A stretch of 64,000 bases of DNA, taken from Moryella indoligenes (GTDB taxonomy: Bacteria > Bacillota > Clostridia > Lachnospirales > Lachnospiraceae). The stretch covers positions 29,810 to 93,809 of the forward strand of contig NZ_JAUSTO010000009.1 of assembly GCF_030812885.1 (NCBI RefSeq), read 5' to 3'. Positions 24,849 through 33,706 of the stretch are shown here, piece by piece. Position 1 is the stretch's first letter, and every line of letters starts with the position of its first letter. The notes beneath the pieces are model-generated. The model was not told the origin of the DNA and did not search any database. It was given only the letters and a program-made list of their open reading frames with translations. Position numbers and translations under genes: made by a program.

Positions 24849-26105
24849 TTATCTCTCCTCCGCCGCACTTTTTCCGGCAAGCCAGCCTGTTGACCACGCA
24901 ATCTGAAGATTAAATCCGCCTGTCAGTGCGTCAAGATCCAGGAGCTCTCCTGCAAAATACAGTCCGGAAATTCTTTTCGATTCCATTGTGGAGGGATTCA
25001 CCTCCTTCACACTGACGCCGCCCTTTGTGATAATCGCTTCATTGAAGCCCCGAAGTCCGGTCAGCGTATAATGAAGCCCCTTGGTCGCGCCAACGAGCGC
25101 AGCCCGCTCTTCCCTCGTCAGATCATGAATCCTTCGCTCCGGAGATACCCCTGACTGCCGTATCACCTCGGAAATGAGTCTTGAGGGAAATAATCCGGAG
25201 AGCGCATTCTTCAGCGCGCGGTTCTGCAGATCCGAAAAATCCCTGAGCAGGCGCTGGTCCAGCTGTTCTCCGGAAAGTGCTGGTTTCAGATCTATGAACA
25301 GCGCAAGCTCCTTCTTTTTCAGGAGCGGACCAACCACCGCGCTCGCAGAGAGTATCACGGGGCCGCTCAGTCCAAAATGCGTGAAGAGCAGCTCCCCAAA
25401 ATCACTGTAGTGCTCTTTATTTCCCTCCCGTATGGAAATGGAAACATTCTTCAGCGAGAGTCCCATGAGATCTGCGGCTATGCTCTGCTCACGGATCAGC
25501 AGTGGGACAAGGGAGGGCAGAGCCGGCGTGATGCGGTGCCCCAGCCGCTCTGCAAAGCGAAGCCCGGCGCCGTCAGAGCCTGTCGCCGGGTAAGAGAGTC
25601 CGCCCGTTGCAAGAACCACTCTGTCCGCAGGCAGCAGCGCACCATCGCAGAGCCGTACGCCGCTGACAGCTGCTGTGCCGTCCGCCGCCACATCTGTTTC
25701 GATACCCGACACTTCTGCGTTGAGACGCCAGCTTACGCCCGCGCGCTTCAGCGCGCGCTCCAGCGCATTGATAACATCATAGCTATGATCGCTCACCGGA
25801 AATACGCGCTGACCGCGCTCTGTTTTCAGCGGACACCCGTTCTCCTCTATCAGACGCATGATGTCTGCATTCGTATATTCCCGAAATGCGCTGAAGAGAA
25901 AGCGCGGATTACTGACCACGCTCTCCTGCACCTCCTGCATATCTGCCGCGTTCGTCAGGTTGCAGCGTCCCTTTCCGGTGATAAAAAGCTTCTTGCCGAG
26001 CTTTTCATTCTTCTCGAGAAGCAGCACCTTCGCGCCCGCTCCCGCCGCGGCAATGGCTGCGAGCATTCCCGCGGCACCGCCGCCGATCACAATCACCTGA
26101 TGCAC
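24849..26105 (-). CDS. HI0933/YhiN family FAD-dependent oxidoreductase-like protein
   Basis: A 418-residue flavoprotein. It has the dinucleotide motif IGGGAAGMLAAIAAA, the family signature LFITGKGRCNLTN, the second FAD motif VVLATGGLSYPATGSDGAGL, and the C-terminal GLYFAGELLDLDALTGGFNLQIAWSTG. The biochemical role of this family is not settled. The GTG start has AGGAGG seven bases upstream. It heads the cmk-ispH-rpsA operon. Confidence 0.9.
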   Translation of the reverse strand: MHQVIVIGGGAAGMLAAIAAAGAGAKVLLLEKNEKLGKKLFITGKGRCNLTNAADMQEVQESVVSNPRFLFSAFREYTNADIMRLIEENGCPLKTERGQRVFPVSDHSYDVINALERALKRAGVSWRLNAEVSGIETDVAADGTAAVSGVRLCDGALLPADRVVLATGGLSYPATGSDGAGLRFAERLGHRITPALPSLVPLLIREQSIAADLMGLSLKNVSISIREGNKEHYSDFGELLFTHFGLSGPVILSASAVVGPLLKKKELALFIDLKPALSGEQLDQRLLRDFSDLQNRALKNALSGLFPSRLISEVIRQSGVSPERRIHDLTREERAALVGATKGLHYTLTGLRGFNEAIITKGGVSVKEVNPSTMESKRISGLYFAGELLDLDALTGGFNLQIAWSTGWLAGKSAAEER

Positions 26106-26138
26106 TGGTATCCTCCTGCTTTCAGCTCACTGCATTTT

Positions 26139-26166
26139 GGCGCGGCACCAGAAATGATGCCGCGCC
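26139..26166. other. Perfect nine-base-pair hairpin between lysC and the HI0933 gene
   Basis: GGCGCGGCA (26139-26147) pairs with TGCCGCGCC (26158-26166) around a 10-base loop. It lies 15 bases past the lysC stop but has no T run on the minus strand, so it could end lysC transcription inefficiently or stabilise a 3' end. Confidence 0.5.
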
Positions 26167-26181
26167 GGAATGCCTCTTTTC

Positions 26182-27501
26182 TTACAGCTGTGTCTCTACA
26201 AAAATGCGGTATATCGCGCGGATCGCCACCTCAAAATCCCGGCTCTTCACGCCCACGATGATATTGAACTCACTGGAGCCCTGATCTATCATCTTGACAT
26301 TCACGTGCTCATGGCTCAGCGCCGCAAAAACGCGTGCCGCTGTTCCTCTCTGATCCTTCATCCCGCGCCCCACTACCGCGATCAGCGCGAGATCATCCTC
26401 AAGTATGATCTGATCCGGATGCACGGCGCGATGGATGCCCGCAACGATCCTCTGCTCATTGTCCAGAAACTCTGTCTGATGCACAACGATCGTCATCGTG
26501 TCTATCCCGGAGGGCATGTGCTCCAGACAGATGCCATTGTCCTCAAAGACCTGCAGCACCTTGCGGCAGAAGCCGATCTCGGAATTCATCATATCCTTGT
26601 CGATGGTCACAGAGCAGAAACCTTTCTTGCCTGCCACACCGGTGATGGTAAAGCGCGGCTTTCTGCAGGTGCTCTCGACGATCATGGTTCCCTTGTCGTT
26701 CGGGCGGTTCGTGTTCCGTATATTGATCGGAATTCCCTCTTTTCTCACGGGGAAGATTGCGTCCTCGTGCATGACCCCTGCCCCCATGTAGGAAAGCTCC
26801 CTCAGTTCATGGTAGGTGATGGTATCGATCACCTCCGGGTTATCGACAATATGGGGATCTGCACAGAGGAAACCGGACACATCGGTCCAGTTCTCATAGA
26901 GATCCGCATGAATCGCTCCGGCAATCACGGAGCCGGTCACGTCGGAGCCGCCGCGTGAGAAGGTAGTAATGCTTCCGTCCCGCTTTGCGCCGTAAAAGCC
27001 CGGAATCACCGCATAATCAACGTCGCAGAGGCGCTCGGAAACCGCCTTTTCCGTCGCCTCCCGATCCAGTGTGCTGTCGTCATGAAACACGATAATCTCT
27101 GCCGGATCTATAAACTCATAGCCGAGATAAGCCGCCATGAGCAGACCATTCAGATATTCTCCGCGGCTTGCGGCATAATCTCTGCCGATCTGATGCACAA
27201 AGCCCTCTTCCATTCTCCTGTAGGCATCCTCAAGATTCAGATTCAGCCCCAGACCCTCTATGATCTCCTCGTAGCGCGCGCGTATCTGCGTAAATATCTT
27301 TCCATAGGCGACCTGATCGCCTGCGGCATCATACATCCGATACAGCAGATCCGTCACCTTGATGTCTTCCGGGCTTCGCTTCCCCGGAGCAGACGGAACT
27401 ACATAGCGCCTGGACTTGTCCGAGCGGATGATCTCCCCGGCCTTCTTAAACTGCTTTGCGCTCGCGAGGGAGCTTCCCCCGAACTTTACAACCTTCTTCA
27501 T
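26182..27501 (-). CDS. lysC: Aspartate kinase
   Basis: A 439-residue monofunctional aspartokinase, the entry step to lysine, threonine and methionine. It has VVKFGGSSLAS, TTFSRGGSDVTGS and, in the C-terminal 140 residues, two ACT-type regulatory repeats (GVAGKKGFCSVTID and LALIAVVGRGMKDQRGTAARVF). The ATG at 27501 has GAGAGG about seven bases upstream; earlier in-frame codons fall in the leader hairpin. The structured leader at 27524-27641 suggests mRNA-level control in addition to feedback through ACT domains. No lysine riboswitch or T-box was recognised. Confidence 0.95.
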   Translation of the reverse strand: MKKVVKFGGSSLASAKQFKKAGEIIRSDKSRRYVVPSAPGKRSPEDIKVTDLLYRMYDAAGDQVAYGKIFTQIRARYEEIIEGLGLNLNLEDAYRRMEEGFVHQIGRDYAASRGEYLNGLLMAAYLGYEFIDPAEIIVFHDDSTLDREATEKAVSERLCDVDYAVIPGFYGAKRDGSITTFSRGGSDVTGSVIAGAIHADLYENWTDVSGFLCADPHIVDNPEVIDTITYHELRELSYMGAGVMHEDAIFPVRKEGIPINIRNTNRPNDKGTMIVESTCRKPRFTITGVAGKKGFCSVTIDKDMMNSEIGFCRKVLQVFEDNGICLEHMPSGIDTMTIVVHQTEFLDNEQRIVAGIHRAVHPDQIILEDDLALIAVVGRGMKDQRGTAARVFAALSHEHVNVKMIDQGSSEFNIIVGVKSRDFEVAIRAIYRIFVETQL

Positions 27502-27523
27502 AGCCTTACCTCTCATAAACGAA

Positions 27524-27554
27524 GGCAAGACCGACCGGTCAGGTCGATCTTGCC
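27524..27554 (-). promoter_or_regulatory. Strong hairpin just upstream of lysC
   Basis: GGCAAGA and CGACC pair with GGTCG and TCTTGCC: 12 base pairs with one mismatch and a five-base loop. The minus strand then reads TTCGTTT, and the lysC ribosome binding site follows. It may be the purL terminator or the expression platform of a lysC leader. Confidence 0.6.
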
Positions 27555-27571
27555 CCTTATCTCTTCGCTGT

Positions 27572-27641
27572 GATAAACGCCTATACCGATAATCCCAGCA
27601 GTGCGGAAGCCAGGGCTCCGATAAACTACTGCGCGTTTATC
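27572..27641 (-). ncRNA. Candidate structured RNA element in the purL-lysC gap
   Basis: Nested inverted repeats: GATAAACGC (27572-27580) with GCGTTTATC (27633-27641); inside, GCAGT (27598-27602) with ACTGC (27628-27632); inside that, a CGGA-GC/GCTCCG stem with one bulge (27604-27620). The two outer helices abut and could stack, and a 17-base single-stranded segment (27581-27597) remains. It matches no riboswitch class I know. Transcribed from purL the whole element forms; from the promoter at 27639-27667 only the inner hairpin would. Confidence 0.4.
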
Positions 27642-27667
27642 ATACTCGAATCACTTAAAATAGGCAA
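27639..27667 (-). promoter_or_regulatory. Candidate lysC promoter inside the end of purL
   Basis: On the minus strand TTGCCT (27662-27667), 17 bases, TATGAT (27639-27644). The start point would be near 27632, giving a leader of about 130 bases. Confidence 0.45.
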
Positions 27668-30600
27668 CACCCGATTCAAAAATTTTCATATCCTGACGCA
27701 CAGGAATGTTGATATTGACATAAGTTCCGATGCGCTCCGGATGCGCCATTTTTCCATAAATTCTGCCGTCTGCACTGGTGATTCCCTCTATGGCATAGTA
27801 GGAGCCGTTCGGATTCCACTCCTCCTCCATCGTGACGGAGCCGTCCGGCGCGCAATACTGCGTCGCGACCTGTCCGTTCTGAAAGAGTGCCTCTATGGTC
27901 CCCTGCGGTGCGACAAAGCGTCCCTCGCCGTGGGAAGCCGCGTTCGCATACACTCCGCCGAGCTCCGCGCCCATGAGCCACGGCGACTTGTTGGATACGA
28001 CCTTCATATTCACCATGCGGCTGATATGTCTTCCTATCGTGTTCATGGCAAGTGTCGGTGCATCCGCCGCCTGCTCCCTGATGTCCGCATATGGAACCAG
28101 CCCGAGCTTAATCAGCGCCTGAAAGCCGTTGCAGATGCCGAGCATCAGTCCGTCTCTCTCATTCAGAAGCTTCAGCACCTCCTCGCGGATCTTTTGATTG
28201 CGGAAGGCCGTCGCAAAGAACTTTGCGCTTCCCTCCGGTTCATCTCCCGCGGAGAATCCGCCGGGGAACATGACAATCTGCGCCTCTGAGATCCCCTTTC
28301 TGTATGCTTCGACAGAATCCAGTATGTCCTGCGCACTGCGATTTCTGAATACGGGAGCATATACCTCTGCTCCCGCCCGCTCAAAGGAACGGAGAGAATC
28401 GATCTCACAGTTTGTACCCGGAAATACCGGAATGAAGACGCGCGGTATGCCGAGCTTATGCGTGCAGACAGCTGCTGCCTCTGCGCGGTACAGCGGCGTA
28501 TCAAGCGCCTTTCCTTCTGCACCCTCAGCAGTTGAGAATATCTTCTCCAGCGTACCCGTCCAGGCGCGCTCAGCCTCAGAAAGCGGCAGCTCCATGCTCT
28601 GAAACGCCAGTACGGCGCGCTCCGTCACCTCTCCGAGCAGGGTGCAGCGAGCCTTGAGCGCAGCGCAGTGCTCCGCAGGAACCTCCAGAAGCAGATCGCA
28701 CCAGGCCGGTGCAAAAAGCTCCTCCGCGCGCACCGCATCCGATACCCTGACACCCAGTCTGTTGCCGAAGGCCATCTTTGCAAGGCCCTCCGCAATGCCG
28801 TGGCGGGACAGCGCATAGGAGCTCACAACACGCCCCGCCAGAACATCCTCAAAGAGCGCGGAATACTGCGCCTTCAGGTCTGCAAAATCCGGAAGCGCAT
28901 CCGCATCTCGCTGCACACGCAGCAAAAGAATACGGTTTCCGGCCTTCTTCAGCTCCGGCGTGACCACATTTTTGGCACTGGCGATATCCACCGCAAAGCT
29001 CACCAGCGTGGGGGGAACATCAATCTCGTTAAAGGTTCCGGACATGGAGTCCTTGCCGCCTATGCTTGCGAGCTCCAGCTCCCTCTGCGCCTCATAGGCC
29101 CCGAGCAGTGCGGCAAAGGGCTGACTCCAGCGGCGCGGCTTCTCATCATCCATACGCCGGAAATATTCTTGGAAGGTGAAGTGAATCTTTCTCCAGTCTC
29201 CTCCTGCTGCGGCAATCTTCGCGACTGAATCCGCAACTGCATATACAGCGCCGTGATAGGGGCTCCACTTCGAGAGGTAAGGATCAAAGCCGTAGCTCAT
29301 CATAGTCACTGCATCGCAGCTCCCCTTCAGCACGGGAAGCTTCGCGACCATAGTCTGAATTTCTGACATCTGGTAGAGACCGCCGTAGGGCATTGTGACT
29401 GTACCGGCGCCGATCGAGCTGTCAAACATCTCGACCAGACCCTTCTGAGAGCAGACATTCAGATCTGCAAGCGTCTTAAGCCAGTGGGAGCGAATGTCAG
29501 TGACCGGCTGCACTGTCAGCGGGCTCTCTGCCTTCACCGGCATCTCCACCTCAACCTGTGCCTTAAGATGCGCACCATTGGTGTCGATGAACTCTCTGCT
29601 GATATCTACTATGGTTTTGCCTCTCCAGCGCATCCTTAAGCGCGGGCTCTCCGTGACCACAGCGACCGGAACAGCGCCGAGATTCTCTTCCTGTGCATAT
29701 GCGAGGAACTGCTCTACATCCTTCGGGTCGATGACGCAGGCCATGCGCTCCTGCGACTCCGATATCGCAAGCTCCGTCCCGTCCAGTCCCGCGTACTTCT
29801 TCGGAACCTTGTCGAGGTCGATATCAAGCCCCGCCGCAAGCTCTCCGATCGCCACGGAGACGCCGCCCGCCCCAAAATCATTGCACTTCTTGATCAGCGT
29901 ACTCGCCTCAGGGCGACGGAACAGACGCTGAAGCTTCCGCTCTGTGGGCGCATTGCCCTTCTGCACCTCTGCGCCGCAGATCTCAATGGAATCGGTCGTA
30001 TGAACCTTGGAGGAGCCCGTCGCGCCTCCGATTCCGTCGCGCCCGGTCTCACCGCCGAGCAGTACGATGACATCTCCCGGATCGGACGTGAGACGGCGCA
30101 CATTTTTCCGCGGCGCCGCTGCCATAACTGCACCGAGCTCCATGCGCTTCGCAACATAGTCCGGATGATAAATCTCCTTCACATAGCCTGTTGCCAAGCC
30201 GATCTGATTTCCGTAGGAGGAATATCCGCGGGCGGCCTCCGTGACCAGCTTCCTCTGCGGGAGCTTGCCCGGGAGGGTCTCTCCAAGCGGGACGGTGGGA
30301 TCTGCCGCACCTGTGATGCGCATGGCCTGATAGACATAGGTTCTTCCGGAGAGCGGATCCCTTATTGCGCCACCGAGACAGGTCGCTGCGCCTCCGAACG
30401 GCTCGATTTCCGTCGGATGGTTGTGCGTCTCGTTCTTAAAATTTACAAGCCACTCCTCTGTGACACCGTCGATCTCAACCGGAACAATCACGGAGCAGGC
30501 ATTAATCTCGTCTGTTTCCTCCTGATCAGTGAGCTTGCCCTCCTTCCTGAGCTTTCGCATTCCCATAAGCGCAAGATCCATGAGACAGACAAACTTGTCC

Positions 30601-31400
30601 TTTCTTCCATGGAACACATCCTCGCGGTCGCATAAGTAGCGCTCATAGCTCTTCACCAGCCGCTCTCTGTAGTCTCCCTCCAGAAAACGAATATCTGTGA
30701 GCTCTGTCTGGAAGGTCGTATGACGGCAGTGATCCGACCAGTAAGTATCCAGCATCCGGATCTCGGTCACAGTCGGATCCCGCTGCTCTTTCTCAAAATA
30801 GCTGCGGATGAAGGAAAAATCATCGTAGGTCATTGCAAGATTCAGCGAGAAATAGAGCGCATGAAACGCCTTCTCATCCATGCTGCAGAAGCCTTCAAAG
30901 CTCTTCACATCCTCCGGCGCAGGATAGTCTATATGCAGAGTGTCCGGCTTCTCCTCCGAGGTCTCTCTGGAGTCCACCGGGTTGATGCAGAAGCTCTTCA
31001 CAGCGGCAAGCTCCTCCTCCGTCGGGGTTCCGCTCAGCACATAGGTCGTCGCAGAGCGTATCACCGGGCTGGCCTTTTCGTCCAGAAGCTTCACACACTG
31101 TTCTGCCGAATCTGCGCGCTGATCGAACTGGCCCGGAAGAAACTCTACGGAAAAGACAGCATCATCCGCATTCTTCGGAAAGCTCTCCTCATAGCAGCTG
31201 TCCAGCGGCGGCTCAGAAAAGATGGTTCCTCTCGCCAGCGCATAGCTCTCATCCGTCATATTTTCGATGTCATAGCGCACCAGAACCCGCACGCGGCTTA
31301 TGCTGCTTATGCCGAGATAACTCCGGATATTCTCCGCGAGCTCTCTTGCGCGAACGGCATAGTCCGGCTTCTTCTCCACATAGACTCTTCTAACGCCCAT
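27651..31400 (-). CDS. purL: Phosphoribosylformylglycinamidine synthase, single chain
   Basis: A 1249-residue fused enzyme converting FGAR and glutamine to FGAM in purine synthesis, with synthetase and glutaminase on one chain. Visible parts are DTYWSDHCRHTTFQTEL (about 220), FKNETHNHPTEIEPFGGAATCLGGAIRDPLSGR (about 300), DFGAGGVSVAIGELAAG (about 505), and a C-terminal amidotransferase with PGGFSAGDEPEGSAKF, the nucleophile region LGICNGFQALIKLG and ASHGEGRFVAP. The ATG at 31400 has AAAGGAG five to six bases upstream. It is transcribed from its own promoter; purB and purC are about 17-20 kb away. Confidence 0.95.
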   Translation of the reverse strand: MGVRRVYVEKKPDYAVRARELAENIRSYLGISSISRVRVLVRYDIENMTDESYALARGTIFSEPPLDSCYEESFPKNADDAVFSVEFLPGQFDQRADSAEQCVKLLDEKASPVIRSATTYVLSGTPTEEELAAVKSFCINPVDSRETSEEKPDTLHIDYPAPEDVKSFEGFCSMDEKAFHALYFSLNLAMTYDDFSFIRSYFEKEQRDPTVTEIRMLDTYWSDHCRHTTFQTELTDIRFLEGDYRERLVKSYERYLCDREDVFHGRKDKFVCLMDLALMGMRKLRKEGKLTDQEETDEINACSVIVPVEIDGVTEEWLVNFKNETHNHPTEIEPFGGAATCLGGAIRDPLSGRTYVYQAMRITGAADPTVPLGETLPGKLPQRKLVTEAARGYSSYGNQIGLATGYVKEIYHPDYVAKRMELGAVMAAAPRKNVRRLTSDPGDVIVLLGGETGRDGIGGATGSSKVHTTDSIEICGAEVQKGNAPTERKLQRLFRRPEASTLIKKCNDFGAGGVSVAIGELAAGLDIDLDKVPKKYAGLDGTELAISESQERMACVIDPKDVEQFLAYAQEENLGAVPVAVVTESPRLRMRWRGKTIVDISREFIDTNGAHLKAQVEVEMPVKAESPLTVQPVTDIRSHWLKTLADLNVCSQKGLVEMFDSSIGAGTVTMPYGGLYQMSEIQTMVAKLPVLKGSCDAVTMMSYGFDPYLSKWSPYHGAVYAVADSVAKIAAAGGDWRKIHFTFQEYFRRMDDEKPRRWSQPFAALLGAYEAQRELELASIGGKDSMSGTFNEIDVPPTLVSFAVDIASAKNVVTPELKKAGNRILLLRVQRDADALPDFADLKAQYSALFEDVLAGRVVSSYALSRHGIAEGLAKMAFGNRLGVRVSDAVRAEELFAPAWCDLLLEVPAEHCAALKARCTLLGEVTERAVLAFQSMELPLSEAERAWTGTLEKIFSTAEGAEGKALDTPLYRAEAAAVCTHKLGIPRVFIPVFPGTNCEIDSLRSFERAGAEVYAPVFRNRSAQDILDSVEAYRKGISEAQIVMFPGGFSAGDEPEGSAKFFATAFRNQKIREEVLKLLNERDGLMLGICNGFQALIKLGLVPYADIREQAADAPTLAMNTIGRHISRMVNMKVVSNKSPWLMGAELGGVYANAASHGEGRFVAPQGTIEALFQNGQVATQYCAPDGSVTMEEEWNPNGSYYAIEGITSADGRIYGKMAHPERIGTYVNINIPVRQDMKIFESGVAYFK

Positions 31401-31440
31401 AGTACTCCTTTCAAAGCTTACGACTGTTCTCCTGTGCCTT

Positions 31441-31470
31441 ATCATATCGGAAATTCTCTGAATTTGTCAT
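31441..31470 (-). promoter_or_regulatory. purL promoter
   Basis: On the minus strand ATGACA (31465-31470), 18 bases, TATGAT (31441-31446), directly after the sigma-like gene stop. It gives a leader of about 35 bases. No PurR-type or guanine-riboswitch sequence was seen. Confidence 0.5.
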
Positions 31471-31477
31471 CCATAAT

Positions 31478-32119
31478 TCAAAGTGCCTGCATGCTCATTT
31501 TGACAAGCTCCCGTATCTCCTCCTCTGTGCTTCTCATCCGCTCGGCGAGCTCACTCTCTGTGGCCTGTCGCCCGAGCTCCGTCGCCATCACGCGGGATAT
31601 CTCTGTGAGGCGGTTCAAGCGCTCTGCAATCGCCTGCTCTTCCTGACCGCTGCTTTGCGCCTCCTCACAGGAATGCTTCAACGCAGCCTCTACTTCTGCG
31701 GTTATCGTATCACGAAGCACAGCGCTTTCCAATTCCCCTTCCGTGTTTTTTGCAGAAGTCACAGCATTTGCAAGATAGCGGCTGACCGCCTGCACCAGGG
31801 CGAGATTTGCGACAGCGATCAGCTCAGAAACGGAAATCGGCCCTCCCATATAGTCCTTCACAAGCGTAAGCGCATACATGAGATAGCCCTCCGTGAGGCG
31901 CTGTTTCGCATGCTCCTCTCCCATAGCAGCGCGTCCTGTGAGCTCTGCCTCCTCCTGAACAGAGAGCTGTGGAACCGCTCTGAGCTCCTCCAGATAAAGC
32001 TCCAGAAGATCCAGACCTGCCTCCTCTTCTCCAGATGTATCTGCCGCACCGGATTCAGTCGTCTCCCAGGCTCCGAATAGCTCCTCCGGCTGCTTCTTCT
32101 GATCTCCAAAACGTCTCAT
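31478..32119 (-). CDS. Sigma-70-like protein lacking regions 2.3-2.4 and 4
   Basis: A 213-residue protein resembling parts of a primary sigma factor. Residues about 37-115 match regions 1.2-2.1 (DLLELYLEELRAVPQLSVQEEAELTGRAAMGEEHAKQRLTEGY and LIAVANLALVQAV). The C-terminal 50 residues resemble region 3 (RLNRLTEISRVMATELGRQATESELAERM). The -10-reading helix (2.3-2.4) and the whole -35-binding region 4 are missing. It may bind RNA polymerase core without recognising promoters, or be an adapted remnant. The ATG has AGGAGG six bases upstream. It is followed by the purL promoter. Confidence 0.6.
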   Translation of the reverse strand: MRRFGDQKKQPEELFGAWETTESGAADTSGEEEAGLDLLELYLEELRAVPQLSVQEEAELTGRAAMGEEHAKQRLTEGYLMYALTLVKDYMGGPISVSELIAVANLALVQAVSRYLANAVTSAKNTEGELESAVLRDTITAEVEAALKHSCEEAQSSGQEEQAIAERLNRLTEISRVMATELGRQATESELAERMRSTEEEIRELVKMSMQAL

Positions 32120-32193
32120 GGCACCTCCTGCCTATGGCCTGCACCGCCATTTTTTACTTTTATCTGATTTGCAGAGAAACAGTTGTTACACAG

Positions 32194-32691
32194 CTACAGC
32201 ACAGAGACCGCCAGCTTATACTCCCGGAAGAAGCGCTGCGCCCATTGATCCCAGGCCTCCTCCAGAGAGCGCTCGGGCGGAAAGCAGTTGAGAGAGGCCA
32301 GGCTGACACAGCTCAGCTCCCCCTTCTCAAAGCGGAGATTCAGAAGAAAACTGCCAATCTGCTCCGCATCCACAGCATAGCCCGCCTCCCTCAGGAAGCG
32401 CTCGCGCTCCCCCGGCGCAAGACGGAGGGTGATGCGGAAGGAGGCCGGTGTTTTCCTGCCCCGTATCAGCTGAAAACACAGCTCGCGCACTCTTCCCCAG
32501 CGCACATAGGCTTCAATCTGTTCCTTCTCCAGCTCCTCATCTGTAAACCAGCTGCGCTCAACCCGTCCATCCACAGAAAAACTGCAAAAGGTACTGAATT
32601 CCGCCTCTCCGAGTAAAAAACCATCAAAGCAGTCCTGCATAAAAAGTGCTCTCGTAAAGCTCCGGATATCCTCGACCTTAAGTGCCCTCAT
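32194..32691 (-). CDS. DUF5721 family protein
   Basis: A 165-residue cytoplasmic protein beginning MRALKVEDIRSFTRALFMQDCFDGFLLGEAEFSTFCSFSVDG, a pattern seen in a Lachnospiraceae family of unknown function (DUF5721, assigned from memory). No catalytic motif is evident. The ATG at 32691 has GGAGGG about seven bases upstream and overlaps the end of the foldase-like gene by 14 bases, so the two are coupled. Confidence 0.65.
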   Translation of the reverse strand: MRALKVEDIRSFTRALFMQDCFDGFLLGEAEFSTFCSFSVDGRVERSWFTDEELEKEQIEAYVRWGRVRELCFQLIRGRKTPASFRITLRLAPGERERFLREAGYAVDAEQIGSFLLNLRFEKGELSCVSLASLNCFPPERSLEEAWDQWAQRFFREYKLAVSVL

Positions 32692-33643
32692 GCGCAAACC
32701 CTCCTCTGACTGCGGAAAAAAAGTTCTCACCGCTGTAATCCTGGTCCGCTGCGCGCTCCACACTCTGCCAGCGGGAAGCATTCATCTCGATCCTGTGCGC
32801 CGTGATGTAATCCTCATATGCCTCCTTCACCACCGTCCTGAGCCGCTCCGCCTGAAGCTCCGCGCGATGCGCCGCTGTCGCTTCCTCATCATAGCTGCTG
32901 ATACAGCGAAAGAAGGAGTAACGTCCCTCCAGCGAAAGCACCTCACTGACTGCGCCGTCCTCCAGCGCAAAAAGCGCATCCTCCGCATCCTTCGGAAGCT
33001 CTCCGCGCACAAGTACACGGAGACGTACCTGTCGCGCAGGGTTGTTCTTAGCAAGGAGCTTCAGCTCCTCTCCGTTCCCCGCCTTTGTCCTGAGCTGTTC
33101 TGCCGCCTCTTTGCTCTCGGCCTGAAGCTCCTCCAGACGCACCACTCTCGCCTCGCTCTCGCTGATCTCAGTCTTCCGGTCACCCAGCATGGACTCCTTC
33201 AGCTTCAGCGCGAGCGCGTACTGATAAAACATATTCTCCGTCTCCTCCGGCTTCAGCCCGGAGAGCGCTTCCTGTCCGCGAACAGAGCTCTCATAAAAAA
33301 TCTGAGCAGCCGCGGAAAGCTGCTTTTTCTCCTCCGTGTCCAGCCGTATGCCGCGCTCCTCCGCCATTCCATTCAGCGCACAGAGCTCCAGGAAAAAATT
33401 CCTGAGCTCACGAAGATAACGCGTCTTATAGCTCTCCCCGCTGCCAAGTGTCACCTTCCAGATTTCATTTGTATACAGCTGCTCCGTCTCTTGTCTGGCA
33501 GACAGTACAAGCATAAGCATCTGCTGCTCACTGTAGGGCAGTAAAACAGTCTCTTCCTTTGGTTCCGCTGCGGCACAGCCGGACAGTAAAAGCACGGCAA
33601 GGCAGAGGACGGCAAAACGCCGCACGAACCACCCTTGTTTCAT
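32678..33643 (-). CDS. PrsA/SurA-like lipoprotein, possible peptidyl-prolyl isomerase
   Basis: A 321-residue lipoprotein. The signal peptide ends in the lipobox LLLSGC (Cys23). A helical SurA-like N-terminal part (about 40-165) is followed by a PpiC-type rotamase region (about 170-265: RVVRLEELQAESKEAAEQL, LKLLAKNN, GELPKDAEDALFALEDGAVSEVLSLEGRYSFFRCIS) and a C-terminal helix. The PPIase domain is divergent, so a chaperone role without catalysis is possible. The ATG has GGAGGAGG upstream. It overlaps the DUF5721 gene. Confidence 0.75.
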   Translation of the reverse strand: MKQGWFVRRFAVLCLAVLLLSGCAAAEPKEETVLLPYSEQQMLMLVLSARQETEQLYTNEIWKVTLGSGESYKTRYLRELRNFFLELCALNGMAEERGIRLDTEEKKQLSAAAQIFYESSVRGQEALSGLKPEETENMFYQYALALKLKESMLGDRKTEISESEARVVRLEELQAESKEAAEQLRTKAGNGEELKLLAKNNPARQVRLRVLVRGELPKDAEDALFALEDGAVSEVLSLEGRYSFFRCISSYDEEATAAHRAELQAERLRTVVKEAYEDYITAHRIEMNASRWQSVERAADQDYSGENFFSAVRGGFAHEGT

Positions 33644-33659
33644 CCTTCCTCCTCCGCAT

Positions 33660-33699
33660 AAAAACAGGCACCGGATAAATGCACGCCTTCCGATGCCTG
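33660..33699 (-). terminator. Terminator of the 60-34 kb gene run
   Basis: Stem CAGGCATCGGA/TCCGGTGCCTG on the minus strand (one mismatch) is followed by TTTTT. It lies just past the divergent PAP2 gene and is the first convincing terminator downstream of the promoter at 60.2 kb. Confidence 0.85.
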
Positions 33700-33706
33700 C
33701 AGATCT

